From Lachnospiraceae bacterium Zagget2 (GTDB lineage Bacteria > Bacillota > Clostridia > Lachnospirales > Lachnospiraceae): DNA of 64,000 nt. Each line of letters begins with the position of its first letter. Position 1 is the stretch's first letter. The stretch spans positions 1-64,000 of the forward strand of contig MSHD01000023.1 in NCBI GenBank assembly GCA_001941045.1, in the 5' to 3' direction. Positions 45,201 to 54,806 of the stretch are shown here, piece after piece. Under the pieces are notes generated by a model. The model was given only the letters and a program-made list of their open reading frames with translations, was not told the origin of the DNA and did not search any database. The position numbers and the translations under genes were made by a program.

Positions 45201-45212
45201 AGGGCAGGAGAT

Positions 45213-47348
45213 ATGATGTATGTGATCAAGAAGGACGGCACGCGCGAGGCCTTCAACGTGCAGAAGGTCGTCAATGCGGTCAACAAGTCCGCGGCGCGCA
45301 TCCTGTACAAGTTTACGGATGAGGAGATCGACTTCATCCGCAGCTTTGCCTACGAGCACGCGGAGGCGCTGGGCAAGGAGAATATCGACGTGCAGGAGAT
45401 GCACAATATCGCCGAGGGCGCGCTCGACCAGGTGAACCCGGCGGTGGCGAAGAGCTACCGGGATTACCGGAATTATAAGAAGGACTTCGTGCACATGATG
45501 GACGACGTCTACACGAAGAGCCAGTCGATCCGCTATATCGGCGACAAGAGCAACGCGAATACGGACAGCGCGCTCGTGGCGACGAAGCGCAGCCTTATTT
45601 TCAATGAGCTGAACAAGGAGCTCTACCGCAAGTTCTTCATGAACCGTAACGAGCTGCAGGCCTGCCGCGACGGCTACATCTATATCCATGACCAGTCGGC
45701 GCGCCTCGACACGATGAACTGCTGCCTCTTCGACGTGGCGAACGTACTGAAGGGCGGTTTTGAGATGGGCAATGTCTGGTACAATGAGCCGAAGACGCTT
45801 GACACGGCCTTCGACGTGATGGGCGACATCATCCTGAGCACGGCTTCCCAGCAGTACGGGGGCTTCACGGTGCCGGAGGTGGACAAGATCCTCGCCCCCT
45901 ATGCCGAGAAGAGTTATGAGAAGTTCAAGAAGGAATTCCTGTCCTATGCCGACCCGTCCTGGGAAGGCGCGGAGGCGAAGGCGGAGGACTACGCGCTGAA
46001 ACGCGTCCACCGCGATTTCGAGCAGGGCTGGCAGGGTATCGAGTACAAACTCAATACGGTTGGTTCCTCACGCGGCGATTATCCCTTCGTCACGATGTCG
46101 ATGGGCCTCGGTCAGGGCAGATTTGAGAAGATGTGCAATATCGTCATGCTCCAGGTACACCAGGAGGGGCAGGGGAAAAAGGGTGCGAAGAAGCCCGTTC
46201 TGTTTCCGAAGATCGTCTTCCTGTATGACGAGGCGATTCATGGGAAGGGCGGCGTCTGTGAGGATGTCTTTGAAGCCGGCGTCGAGTGTTCCTGCAAGAC
46301 GATGTATCCGGACTGGCTCTCGATGAGCGGCGAGGGCTATATTTCCAGCATGTACCAGAAGTACGGCAAGGTCATCAGCCCGATGGGCTGCCGCGCTTTC
46401 TTAAGTCCCTGGTACGAGCGCGGCGGTATGGAACCGGCCGATGAGGACGATGTGCCGGTTTTCGTGGGACGCTTCAATATCGGCGCGGTGAGCCTGCACC
46501 TGCCGATGATCCTGGCGCAGTCCCGCTCGGAGAACCGTGATTTCTACGAGGTGCTCGACTATTACCTCGAGATGATCCGGAACCTGCACATCCGCACCCG
46601 CGATTACCTCGGCGAGATGCGCGCCTCGACGAACCCGCTCGCCTACTGCGAGGGCGGCTTCTACGGCGGCCATCTCGACCCGCACGACAAGATCAAGCCG
46701 CTTCTCGCGCCGATGACCGCGTCCTTCGGCATCACGGCGCTCAACGAGCTGCAGGAGCTCTACAATGGCAAGTCGATCCGCGAGGACGGGCAGTTCGCGC
46801 TGGACGTCATGAAATATATCAATGGGAAGATCGCGCAGTACAAGAAGGAGGACGGCATCCTCTACGCGATCTACGGCACCCCGGCGGAGAGTCTCTGCGG
46901 CCTGCAGATCGAGCAGTTCCGCAAGAAATACGGCATTGTGGAGAATGTTTCCGACCGTCCCTACGTGAGCAACAGTTTCCACTGCCATGTGACCGAGGAT
47001 ATGACGCCGATCGAGAAGCAGGACAGCGAGGGACGTTTCTGGGAGCTCTGCAACGGCGGCAAGATCCAGTATGTGCGTTACCCGGTCGGCTATAATAAAG
47101 AGGCGGTGCGCACGCTCGTGCGCCGCGCGATGAAGAAGGGCTTCTACGAGGGTGTGAACCTCTCGCTCGCCTACTGCGACGACTGCGGACATCAGGAGCT
47201 CGAGATGGACGTCTGTCCGAAGTGCGGCAGCCGCAATCTGACGAAGATCGACCGCATGAACGGTTACCTTTCCTATTCCCGCGTGAAGGGTGACACCCGC
47301 CTGAACGCGGCGAAGATGGCGGAGATCGCGGAAAGAAAATCTATGTAA
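45213..47348 (+). CDS. nrdD: Anaerobic (class III) ribonucleoside-triphosphate reductase
   Basis: 711 aa. N-terminal ATP-cone (YVIKKDGTREAFNVQKVVNAV) for allosteric control, the glycyl-radical enzyme barrel with GCRAFLSPW, a C-terminal zinc ribbon CDDCGH...CPKCGS, and the glycyl radical region MNGYLSYSRV near the end. It makes dNTPs without oxygen. The activating enzyme NrdG, often encoded next door, is not in this window; a terminator follows directly. ATG 45213 follows GGAGGGCAGGAG; a second ATG is one codon later. Confidence 0.95.
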   Translation: MMYVIKKDGTREAFNVQKVVNAVNKSAARILYKFTDEEIDFIRSFAYEHAEALGKENIDVQEMHNIAEGALDQVNPAVAKSYRDYRNYKKDFVHMMDDVYTKSQSIRYIGDKSNANTDSALVATKRSLIFNELNKELYRKFFMNRNELQACRDGYIYIHDQSARLDTMNCCLFDVANVLKGGFEMGNVWYNEPKTLDTAFDVMGDIILSTASQQYGGFTVPEVDKILAPYAEKSYEKFKKEFLSYADPSWEGAEAKAEDYALKRVHRDFEQGWQGIEYKLNTVGSSRGDYPFVTMSMGLGQGRFEKMCNIVMLQVHQEGQGKKGAKKPVLFPKIVFLYDEAIHGKGGVCEDVFEAGVECSCKTMYPDWLSMSGEGYISSMYQKYGKVISPMGCRAFLSPWYERGGMEPADEDDVPVFVGRFNIGAVSLHLPMILAQSRSENRDFYEVLDYYLEMIRNLHIRTRDYLGEMRASTNPLAYCEGGFYGGHLDPHDKIKPLLAPMTASFGITALNELQELYNGKSIREDGQFALDVMKYINGKIAQYKKEDGILYAIYGTPAESLCGLQIEQFRKKYGIVENVSDRPYVSNSFHCHVTEDMTPIEKQDSEGRFWELCNGGKIQYVRYPVGYNKEAVRTLVRRAMKKGFYEGVNLSLAYCDDCGHQELEMDVCPKCGSRNLTKIDRMNGYLSYSRVKGDTRLNAAKMAEIAERKSM

Positions 47349-47359
47349 GTAAAAAATAT

Positions 47360-47412
47360 GACAGCGGACGGCCTGTTTTGCGGAAGGTTCGTCCGCTGTC
47401 TCTGTTTTCTTG
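47360..47412 (+). terminator. Terminator of nrdD
   Basis: GACAGCGGACG pairs perfectly with CGTCCGCTGTC (11 bp) around a 19-nt loop, followed by TCTGTTTTCTTG. It lies 11 nt after the nrdD stop codon. Confidence 0.8.
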
Positions 47413-47494
47413 TGAAAGTATACAAAAACGATGTAAATCCATGTTAAGCTTTTGCATAAATATTGTGAAAAACTCCAAAATTGAAAAAGAAAAA

Positions 47495-47522
47495 TTGCAA
47501 TTTTCCCACAAGATTGTATAAT
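47495..47522 (+). promoter_or_regulatory. glgCD promoter
   Basis: TTGCAA-16 bp-TATAAT in a very AT-rich 100-bp region. The -35 box lies inside the palindrome AAAATTGCAATTTT (47491-47504), which could be a regulator site. Confidence 0.7.
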
Positions 47523-47555
47523 AGACTTATATGAGTGAAAGAGAGGTCCATTCTT

Positions 47556-48692
47556 ATGAAGCAAAACAGTATGTTGGCAATGATTCTGGCCGGCGGGCGT
47601 GGTTCCCGTCTCCATGATCTTACCAATAAGGTCGCAAAACCAGCGGTCGGCTACGGTGGAAAGTACCGGATTATCGATTTTCCCTTAAGCAACTGCGCGA
47701 ACAGCGGCATTGATGTGGTCGGCATTCTGACCCAGTATGAATCTGTCCTGCTGAACAGCTATGTGTCCGGAGGCAGCAAGTGGGGACTTGACTCCCGCGA
47801 CAGCGGTGTCTTCGTCCTTCCGCCGCGTGAGAAGGCGGACTCGGAGCTGGACGTCTACCGGGGGACGGCGGACGCGATCTCGCAGAATATCGACTTTGTG
47901 GACAGCTACGACCCGGAGTACATACTGATCCTTTCCGGCGATCACATCTACAAGATGAATTATTCCAAGATGCTGAACGCCCATAAGGAAAATAACGCGG
48001 ACGCGACGATCGCGGTGCTCGAGGTTCCGATGAAGGAGGCCAGCCGTTTCGGCATCATGAATACGGATCCGGAGACCGGACGTATTGTGGAGTTTGAGGA
48101 GAAGCCGGCACAGCCGAAGAGCAATCTCGCCTCCATGGGTATCTATATCTTTACCTGGAAGCTCCTGAGAAAGATGCTCCTGGCTGATATGAAGAATGAG
48201 AATTCCAGCCACGATTTCGGCAAGGATGTTATCCCTGCCATGCTGAATGACGGAAAGAGACTGTTTGCCTATAAGTTTAAGGGCTACTGGAAGGATGTCG
48301 GAACGATCGATTCGCTCTGGGAGGCGAATATGGATCTTCTGGACAAGAAGAATGGTCTGGAGCTTGACGACCGTACCTGGACGATATACACGGAGGATGC
48401 CCCGGCGACGCCGCAGTACGTATCTTCGACAGGCAGCGTGAAGCGGGCCTATGTCACGCAGGGCTGTGTGATTGAGGGCGACGTGCGTAATTCCGTGTTG
48501 TTTACCGGCGCGGAGGTGAAGGCCGGTGCGAAGGTTGTCGACAGCGTTCTGATGTCAGGCGTCGTCGTGGAAGAGGGCGCGGTTGTACAGCGTGCGCTCG
48601 TTGCAGACGGCGTGAAGATCGGCGCGCAGGCTGTCGTGGGAGACCCGGACAGCGAGCACATCGAACTTATAGCGAAAAATGTAAAGGGGTAG
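47556..48692 (+). CDS. glgC: Glucose-1-phosphate adenylyltransferase, catalytic subunit
   Basis: About 378 aa. Nucleotidyltransferase signature [60 protein letters not shown] and [16 protein letters not shown], then a left-handed beta-helix C-terminal domain. It makes ADP-glucose for glycogen synthesis. ATG 47556 follows AGAGAGG; the ORF-track GTG 47535 lies before that site. Six bases separate it from glgD. Confidence 0.95.
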   Translation: MKQNSMLAMILAGGRGSRLHDLTNKVAKPAVGYGGKYRIIDFPLSNCANSGIDVVGILTQYESVLLNSYVSGGSKWGLDSRDSGVFVLPPREKADSELDVYRGTADAISQNIDFVDSYDPEYILILSGDHIYKMNYSKMLNAHKENNADATIAVLEVPMKEASRFGIMNTDPETGRIVEFEEKPAQPKSNLASMGIYIFTWKLLRKMLLADMKNENSSHDFGKDVIPAMLNDGKRLFAYKFKGYWKDVGTIDSLWEANMDLLDKKNGLELDDRTWTIYTEDAPATPQYVSSTGSVKRAYVTQGCVIEGDVRNSVLFTGAEVKAGAKVVDSVLMSGVVVEEGAVVQRALVADGVKIGAQAVVGDPDSEHIELIAKNVKG

Positions 48693-48698
48693 AGAATT

Positions 48699-49814
48699 AT
48701 GGTGAGAGCATTAGGAATTATCAGTTTTTCGGAGAGCAATGTCTGGGTAGAAGGAATGGAGTCTTTCCGCTCGATCGCCGCCTTCCCCTTCCTCGGCAGA
48801 TACCGTGTGGTCGATTTCCCGATCTCCAATATGTCCAACAGCGGGATTGACCGGATCCAGGTCTATATCCGCAGAAAGCCGCAGTCTCTGGTGCAGCATC
48901 TCGGCACCGGCAGACATTATAATATCAACTCCAAGAGCGGATATCTGCGCATGATGTTTGCTTCCTCCACGGAGGAGAATGACTACTACAACACCGATAT
49001 CAGAACTTACATGGAGTTCATCGATCATATCAAGAATACGTCGAACACCCATGTAGTGATTGCGCCGGGCTACATGATCTATCAGCAGGACTATGCGGCG
49101 ATGCTGAACGCGCACATCGAGTCCGGAGCGGACATCAGTGTGCTCTACCACGCGGTCGACAATGCGAAGGATGCCTATCAGAACTGCTACTGTGTGAATC
49201 TGAACCGCCAGAAAGGCGTGAAATCCTTCGAGCTGAACAGCGGCACGGCAAAGAACCGGAATATTTTCATGGACACCTATGTCATGTCGAAAGCCATGTT
49301 CCTCGACCTGCTGGACGAGGCGCAGAAGCTGTCCTCCATGTACACGCTGCGGATGATTATCAATGCGAAGTGCGACGAACTCGACATCCGCGGAGTAGCT
49401 CACAAGGGCTTCTTTGCACCGATTACGGATTTCAAGAGCTATTATGACGCGAATCTGTCGGTGAACCGGGAGAAGATTGCGGAGACTCTGTTCAAGCAGA
49501 GCTGGCCGATTTACACCAGGACGAACGATTCCTGCCCGGCGCAGTACTTCGAGTCAGCCGAGGTGAAGGGTTCCTTCATCGCCAACGGCAGCGTCGTCGA
49601 GGGTACGGTCATCGATTCCGTTGTCGGCCGTGACTGCAAGATCAAGCCGGGCGCAGTGGTCCGCAACGCGGTGCTGCTGGACAATGTTACGATCGGCGAG
49701 GGCGTCCACATCGAGGGCCAGGTCGTGGACAAGAACGCGCAGGTCATCCACATGAAGGAGATCATCGCGGATCCGGAGCATCCGGGCTATATTAAGAGAA
49801 ATGATGTAGTATAA
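48699..49814 (+). CDS. glgD: Glucose-1-phosphate adenylyltransferase subunit GlgD
   Basis: 371 aa, a diverged GlgC paralogue. FPFLGRYRVVDFPISNMSNSGI aligns with GlgC, but the N-terminal GGRGSRL catalytic loop is missing, as expected for this regulatory or structural partner. C-terminal beta-helix repeats contain VEGTVIDSVVGRDCKIKPG. In other Firmicutes GlgC and GlgD form the active heterotetramer. A clear terminator follows. Confidence 0.93.
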   Translation: MVRALGIISFSESNVWVEGMESFRSIAAFPFLGRYRVVDFPISNMSNSGIDRIQVYIRRKPQSLVQHLGTGRHYNINSKSGYLRMMFASSTEENDYYNTDIRTYMEFIDHIKNTSNTHVVIAPGYMIYQQDYAAMLNAHIESGADISVLYHAVDNAKDAYQNCYCVNLNRQKGVKSFELNSGTAKNRNIFMDTYVMSKAMFLDLLDEAQKLSSMYTLRMIINAKCDELDIRGVAHKGFFAPITDFKSYYDANLSVNREKIAETLFKQSWPIYTRTNDSCPAQYFESAEVKGSFIANGSVVEGTVIDSVVGRDCKIKPGAVVRNAVLLDNVTIGEGVHIEGQVVDKNAQVIHMKEIIADPEHPGYIKRNDVV

Positions 49815-49830
49815 TCACGATGGAAAAGAG

Positions 49831-49873
49831 AATCCCTCCCGGTCATTCATATATGATGGGAGGGATTTTTTTC
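49831..49873 (+). terminator. Terminator of glgCD
   Basis: AATCCCTCCC pairs with GGGAGGGATT, followed by TTTTTTC. The loop itself contains a short TCAT/ATGA pair. Confidence 0.9.
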
Positions 49874-49874
49874 A

Positions 49875-49904
49875 TTGATACTTTTCCATATCTTGTGTTA
49901 TACT
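49875..49904 (+). promoter_or_regulatory. Promoter of the topoisomerase operon
   Basis: TTGATA-18 bp-TATACT with TGT directly before the -10. It begins right after the glgD terminator and about 70 bp upstream of the topoisomerase start codon. Confidence 0.65.
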
Positions 49905-49947
49905 GTGAAAATGTGATACAAGATAGAAGGAAACAGGTGAAAGAAAT

Positions 49948-51870
49948 ATGGCAAAGACGAAAAGCTATGACGCGGACAGTATCGCCGTTCTGGAGGGACT
50001 GGAGGCGGTGCGCAAGCGCCCGGGCATGTATATCGGGAGCGTCTCGACGAAGGGGTTGAACCATCTGATCTATGAGATTGTGGATAACTCCGTCGACGAG
50101 CATCTGGCGGGTTACTGTGATCACATCGAGGTCACGCTTGAGGCGGATGGCTCCTGTACAGTAACGGACAATGGGCGCGGAATCCCGGTAGGCATGCATG
50201 CGAAGGGCATGTCAGCGGAGCGTCTCGTGTTCACGACGCTGCACGCGGGCGGAAAGTTTGACGACTCCGTCTACAAGACGAGCGGCGGTCTGCACGGCGT
50301 GGGCTCCTCGGTTGTCAACGCGTTGTCTGCCTGGCTGGACGTCGAGGTCTCGCGGGAAGGCTATATTCACCACGACCGTTACGAGAAGGGCATCCCGGTG
50401 CTGGAGCTGAAAGACGGCCTTCTGCCGACGATCGGACGCACGAAGGAGACCGGGACAAAGATTCGTTTTCTGCCAGACGGCGAGATCTTTGAGAAGACCC
50501 GCTTCAAGGCCGAGGAGGTCAAGAGCCGGATGCACGAGACCGCCTATCTGAATCCGGAGCTTACAATCATTTTCGAAGACCGGCGCGGCGCGGAGGTGGA
50601 GCACATCGAGTTCCACGAGCCGGAGGGCCTCAAGGGCTACGTGAAGGACCTCAACAGCAAGCAGGAACCTCTGCATGACGTCGTTTACTTCAAGGGCGAG
50701 AGCGAGGGCATCACGGTCGAGGGCGCCTTTCAGTATATCAATGAATTCCACGAGAATGTACTCGGTTTCTGCAATAATATTTTCAACGCGGAGGGCGGCA
50801 CGCATATCACCGGCTTCAAGACGGTGTTCACGACGGTGATCAATTCCTACGCGCGCGAGCTTGGCATCCTGAAGGAAAAGGACGTGAATTTTACAGGTGC
50901 GGATGTGCGCAATGGCATGACCGCGGTGATCTCGATCAAGCATCCCGCGCCGCGCTTCGAGGGGCAGACGAAGACGAAGCTTGACAACCAGGATGCCTCA
51001 AAGGCGACCGCGAAGGTGACCGGCGAGGAGATCCAGCGCTATTTTGACCGCAATCTCGAGACTTTGAAGACCGTGATCAGTTGTGCGGAGAAGGCGGCGA
51101 AGATACGCAAGACCGAGGAGCGTGCGAAGACCAATCTCCTCACCAAACAGAAATTCTCCTTTGATTCCAACGGGAAGCTCGCGAACTGTGAGAGTCGTGA
51201 CGCCTCGAAATGCGAGATATTCATCGTCGAGGGAGACTCCGCCGGGGGCTCGGCGAAGACAGCCCGGAACCGCGCCTACCAGGCGATTCTGCCGATTCGC
51301 GGCAAGATCCTGAATGTCGAGAAGGCCAGCATCGACAAGGTTCTCGCCAACGTGGAGATCAAGACGATGATCTATGCCTTCGGCTGTGGCTTTTCAGAGG
51401 GTTACGGAAATGACTTTGACATCACGAAGCTGCGTTATGACAAGATTATCATCATGGCCGATGCCGATGTGGACGGTGCGCATATCAGCACGCTTTTGCT
51501 GACCCTGTTCTATCGCTTTATGCCGGAACTGATCTACGAGGGGCATGTCTACATCGCGATGCCGCCGCTCTACAAGGCGATGCCGGCGCGCGGCAAGGAG
51601 GAATATCTCTATGACGACAAGGCGCTTGAGCGCTATCGGAAGAAGCACACCGGCCCCTTCACGCTGCAGCGCTATAAGGGTCTCGGCGAGATGGATGCGA
51701 CGCAGCTTTGGGAGACGACGATGGATCCGGCGAGCCGGAGACTGAAGCTCGTTGAGATCGAGGACGCGCGTCTGGCCTCCTCCGTGACGGAGATGCTCAT
51801 GGGCGGCGAGGTGCCGCCGCGCAGAAAATTTATCTATGAGAACGCCGTAGAGGCGGAGCTCGACGTGTAG
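49948..51870 (+). CDS. parE: Type II topoisomerase subunit B (topoisomerase IV-like)
   Basis: 640 aa GyrB/ParE protein. GHKL ATPase motifs EIVDNSVDEH, DNGRGIPV and GLHGVGSSVVNAL; Toprim motifs EGDSAGGSAK and MADADVDGAHIS; C-terminal QRYKGLGEMDATQLWETTMDP. It supplies ATP-driven strand passage with the adjacent A subunit. GyrB and ParE are hard to separate from sequence. The location away from dnaA/recF genes, and the partner's lack of a GyrA box, favour topoisomerase IV. Confidence 0.8.
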   Translation: MAKTKSYDADSIAVLEGLEAVRKRPGMYIGSVSTKGLNHLIYEIVDNSVDEHLAGYCDHIEVTLEADGSCTVTDNGRGIPVGMHAKGMSAERLVFTTLHAGGKFDDSVYKTSGGLHGVGSSVVNALSAWLDVEVSREGYIHHDRYEKGIPVLELKDGLLPTIGRTKETGTKIRFLPDGEIFEKTRFKAEEVKSRMHETAYLNPELTIIFEDRRGAEVEHIEFHEPEGLKGYVKDLNSKQEPLHDVVYFKGESEGITVEGAFQYINEFHENVLGFCNNIFNAEGGTHITGFKTVFTTVINSYARELGILKEKDVNFTGADVRNGMTAVISIKHPAPRFEGQTKTKLDNQDASKATAKVTGEEIQRYFDRNLETLKTVISCAEKAAKIRKTEERAKTNLLTKQKFSFDSNGKLANCESRDASKCEIFIVEGDSAGGSAKTARNRAYQAILPIRGKILNVEKASIDKVLANVEIKTMIYAFGCGFSEGYGNDFDITKLRYDKIIIMADADVDGAHISTLLLTLFYRFMPELIYEGHVYIAMPPLYKAMPARGKEEYLYDDKALERYRKKHTGPFTLQRYKGLGEMDATQLWETTMDPASRRLKLVEIEDARLASSVTEMLMGGEVPPRRKFIYENAVEAELDV

Positions 51871-51880
51871 GAGGCCTGTC

Positions 51881-54121
51881 ATGAGTGAAGAAATGATTAT
51901 CAAAACAGAATATTCTGATATTATGCAGAAGTCCTACATCGACTACGCGATGAGCGTTATCGTGGCGCGCGCGCTGCCGGATGTGCGCGACGGTTTAAAG
52001 CCGGTGCAGCGCCGGACGCTCTACGACATGCACGAGCTCGGCATCCGCAGCGACCGCCCCTACCGCAAGTGCGCGCGTATCGTCGGCGACACGATGGGTA
52101 AATATCACCCGCACGGCGACAGCTCGATCTACGATGCGCTCGTCGTGATGAGCCAGGACTTCAAAAAGGGCCTGCCGCTCGTAGACGGCCATGGCAACTT
52201 CGGCTCGATCGAGGGTGACGGCGCGGCCGCGATGCGTTACACCGAGGCGCGCTTACAGAAGGTTTCCGAGGAGGCGCTGCTCGCCGACCTCGATAAGGAT
52301 ATCGTGGACTTCATGCCGAATTTCGACGAGACGGAGCGGGAACCTCAGGTCTTGCCGGCGCGCATCCCGAACCTCCTGATCAACGGCGCGGAGGGCATCG
52401 CGGTCGGTATGTCCACGAGCATCCCGCCGCACAATTTGGGAGAGACGATCGACGCGATGAAGGCCTATATGAAAAATCCGCAGATGACGACGGAGGAGCT
52501 GCTCGCGATCATGCCGGGACCGGATTTCCCGACTGGCGGCATTGTGGTTAACAAAGACGAATTGACAGAAATTTACAAAACAGGCGTTGGCAAGATCAAG
52601 ATCCGCGGGCGCGTGGAGGTCGAGAAGCTCAAAGGCGGGCGGCAGCAGCTGGTCATCACCGAGATTCCCTACACGATGATCGGTGCAAATATTGGAAAGT
52701 TTCTGAATGATATCGGCACGCTCGTCGAGACAAAGAAGACGACGGATATCATTGATATCACAAACCAGTCCTCGAAGGAAGGCATTCGCATTGTGCTGGA
52801 GCTCAAGAAAGGCGCGGACACGGAGCAGCTCACGAACCTGCTCTACAAAAAGACCCGTCTCGAAGATACCTTCGGCGTGAATATGCTCGCGGTCGCGGAC
52901 GGAAGGCCGGAGACGCTGAGTCTGAAGCAGGTCTTCGAGCATGTCGTCGATTTTCAGTTTGAGCTCAACACAAGGAAATATCAGACGCTGCTGAACAAGG
53001 AGCTCGACAAGAAAGAGATCCAGGAGGGCCTCATCAAGGCCTGCGACGTGATTGACCTGATCATCGAGGTGCTGCGCGGCAGCCGAGACCTCAAGATGGC
53101 GAAGGCCTGCCTGATGAACGGCGTCACGGAGGGTATCCGTTTTAAGTCCGCGGCTTCGAAGAAGCAGGCCGCGCAGCTGAATTTCACGGAACGGCAGGCG
53201 ACGGCGATCCTTGAGATGCGGCTCTATCGCCTGATTGGCCTCGAGATCGAGGCGCTGATGAAGGAGCACGACGCGACGATGAAGAACATCGCTCGCTACT
53301 CCGATATTTTAAATAATTACGACGAGATGGCGAAGGTCATCACCGGCGATCTGGACCGCTATAAGAAGGCCTACGCCGTTCCGCGCAGGACATCGATTGA
53401 GAACGCGGCGGAGGCCGTTTACGAGGAAAAGAAGATCGAGGAGGCGCCGGTCGTCTTTCTGATGGATCGCTTCGGCTACTGCCGCACGATGGACGAGACG
53501 GTCTATGAGAGCAACAGGGAAGCTGCCGATGCGGAGAGCCGCTATGTCTTCACCTGCCTGAATACGGGGCGCGTCAGCGTCTTCACGGAGACAGGAAAGA
53601 TGTATACGGCGAAAGTACTTGATCTGCCTTTTGGGAAATTCCGCGACAAGGCGGTGCCGATCGACAATTTCAGCAATTACGACAGCGCGCAGGAGCGAAT
53701 CGTCTATGTCTGTGCGATGGAGGAATTGCTGAAGGGAAGTCTGCTTTTCGTCACAAAGGATGGCATGTGCAAGACGGTCAGCGGCTATGAGTACGATGTG
53801 CGCACGCGCACGAGCATGGCGACGAAGCTGAACGAGGGTGACGAAGTGATTTACATGAGCCTGATCACGGAGAAGATGCAGCTTGTCCTGCGCTCTGCGG
53901 ACGGCTATTTTCTTCGTTTCCCGGTGACGGACATCCCCGAGAAGAAGAAGGCGGCGATCGGCGTGCGCGCGATGAAACTTACCGCGAAGGACCACATCGA
54001 GGAGGTTTACCCCTTCCATCCGGGGACGGAGCAGACGATTACCTACAGGGAGAAAGAGATTCCCTTAAGCCGTGTGAAGGCCGGAGGGCGTGACCAGAAA
54101 GGGACGAAGCTCCGGGTATAA
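51881..54121 (+). CDS. parC: Type II topoisomerase subunit A (topoisomerase IV-like)
   Basis: 746 aa. The breakage-reunion domain has [22 protein letters not shown], the catalytic Tyr in [10 protein letters not shown], and the drug-interaction segment [12 protein letters not shown] with Ser and an acidic residue at the usual quinolone positions (no resistance substitution visible). The C-terminal beta-pinwheel lacks a QRRGGKG-like GyrA box, arguing for topoisomerase IV (decatenation) over gyrase. Starts 11 nt after the B subunit with TAGGAGGC upstream. Confidence 0.8.
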   Translation: MSEEMIIKTEYSDIMQKSYIDYAMSVIVARALPDVRDGLKPVQRRTLYDMHELGIRSDRPYRKCARIVGDTMGKYHPHGDSSIYDALVVMSQDFKKGLPLVDGHGNFGSIEGDGAAAMRYTEARLQKVSEEALLADLDKDIVDFMPNFDETEREPQVLPARIPNLLINGAEGIAVGMSTSIPPHNLGETIDAMKAYMKNPQMTTEELLAIMPGPDFPTGGIVVNKDELTEIYKTGVGKIKIRGRVEVEKLKGGRQQLVITEIPYTMIGANIGKFLNDIGTLVETKKTTDIIDITNQSSKEGIRIVLELKKGADTEQLTNLLYKKTRLEDTFGVNMLAVADGRPETLSLKQVFEHVVDFQFELNTRKYQTLLNKELDKKEIQEGLIKACDVIDLIIEVLRGSRDLKMAKACLMNGVTEGIRFKSAASKKQAAQLNFTERQATAILEMRLYRLIGLEIEALMKEHDATMKNIARYSDILNNYDEMAKVITGDLDRYKKAYAVPRRTSIENAAEAVYEEKKIEEAPVVFLMDRFGYCRTMDETVYESNREAADAESRYVFTCLNTGRVSVFTETGKMYTAKVLDLPFGKFRDKAVPIDNFSNYDSAQERIVYVCAMEELLKGSLLFVTKDGMCKTVSGYEYDVRTRTSMATKLNEGDEVIYMSLITEKMQLVLRSADGYFLRFPVTDIPEKKKAAIGVRAMKLTAKDHIEEVYPFHPGTEQTITYREKEIPLSRVKAGGRDQKGTKLRV

Positions 54122-54129
54122 AAAACAAG

Positions 54130-54158
54130 GACCTGCCGTTTTTCGGCGGGTCTTTCTT
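54130..54158 (+). terminator. Terminator of the topoisomerase operon
   Basis: GACCTGCCG-TTTTT-CGGCGGGTC stem-loop (one G-T pair) followed by TTTCTTA, 9 nt after the stop codon. Confidence 0.85.
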
Positions 54159-54229
54159 ATTTAAAAATTTTTAAGAAGATTTTATCTGCGTGTTGTAGTA
54201 AAATGAATATAGTCAACGTTTTAATAAAT

Positions 54230-54243
54230 GTAAATATATTTAC
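54230..54243. promoter_or_regulatory. 14-bp palindrome before the sigma factor gene
   Basis: GTAAATATATTTAC is a perfect palindrome ending just before the GGAGGAT ribosome site of the sigma gene. The roughly 90 bases before it are very AT-rich and contain candidate -10 boxes (TAAAAT, TATAGT) without a convincing -35. Operator or mRNA structure is inferred. Confidence 0.35.
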
Positions 54244-54254
54244 GGAGGATAAAC

Positions 54255-54806
54255 ATGTTCCTATTTCTCGCGCTCCTGGACAGCCCCGATGAGCAGGAAA
54301 AATTTGCGGAGATTTACAATCAGTACCGCCATTTCATGTGGTATGTCGCGAACCAGCGGCTGAAGGACGAACACCTGGCGGAGGACGCGGTGCAGGAGGC
54401 CTTTCTCGCGCTGACGCGTCATCTTGACAAGGTGGAGGACGTGCACAGTACAAGAACACGCAATTTTCTCGCCACAATTGTCCGCAGTAAAGCAACGGAT
54501 ATCCTGCGCAAAAGCCGGCCTGAGGAGGAACTGCCGGAGAAGGAGGAGCGCAGCGGCTGGGAAAGCGACGCGCTGGAGCAGTATCTGAAAAAGGAGCAGT
54601 ACAATGCGCTGGTCGCCTGCGTGCTGGAACTCGATGACAGCTATCGGGTCGTCTTCGAGTACAAGTATCTGTATCGCATGACGGATAAGGAGATCGGGGA
54701 CATTCTCGGTATCTCGGCGAAAAATGTGAATGTGCGCTGCTTCCGCGCGAGGAGAAAGCTTCAGGAAATGCTGCGAAAGGAGGCGGGGCGTTATGAAAAG
54801 GCATAA
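54255..54806 (+). CDS. ECF-type RNA polymerase sigma factor
   Basis: 183 aa. Region 2 includes RHFMWYVANQRLKDEHLAEDAVQEAFLAL and the -10 recognition helix TRNFLATIVRSKATDIL; region 4 includes LDDSYRVVFEYKYLYRMTDKEIGDILGISAKNVNVRCFRARRKLQEML. Regions 1 and 3 are absent, as in ECF sigma factors. It overlaps by 14 nt with a membrane protein gene in the position of an anti-sigma factor. Confidence 0.92.
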   Translation: MFLFLALLDSPDEQEKFAEIYNQYRHFMWYVANQRLKDEHLAEDAVQEAFLALTRHLDKVEDVHSTRTRNFLATIVRSKATDILRKSRPEEELPEKEERSGWESDALEQYLKKEQYNALVACVLELDDSYRVVFEYKYLYRMTDKEIGDILGISAKNVNVRCFRARRKLQEMLRKEAGRYEKA

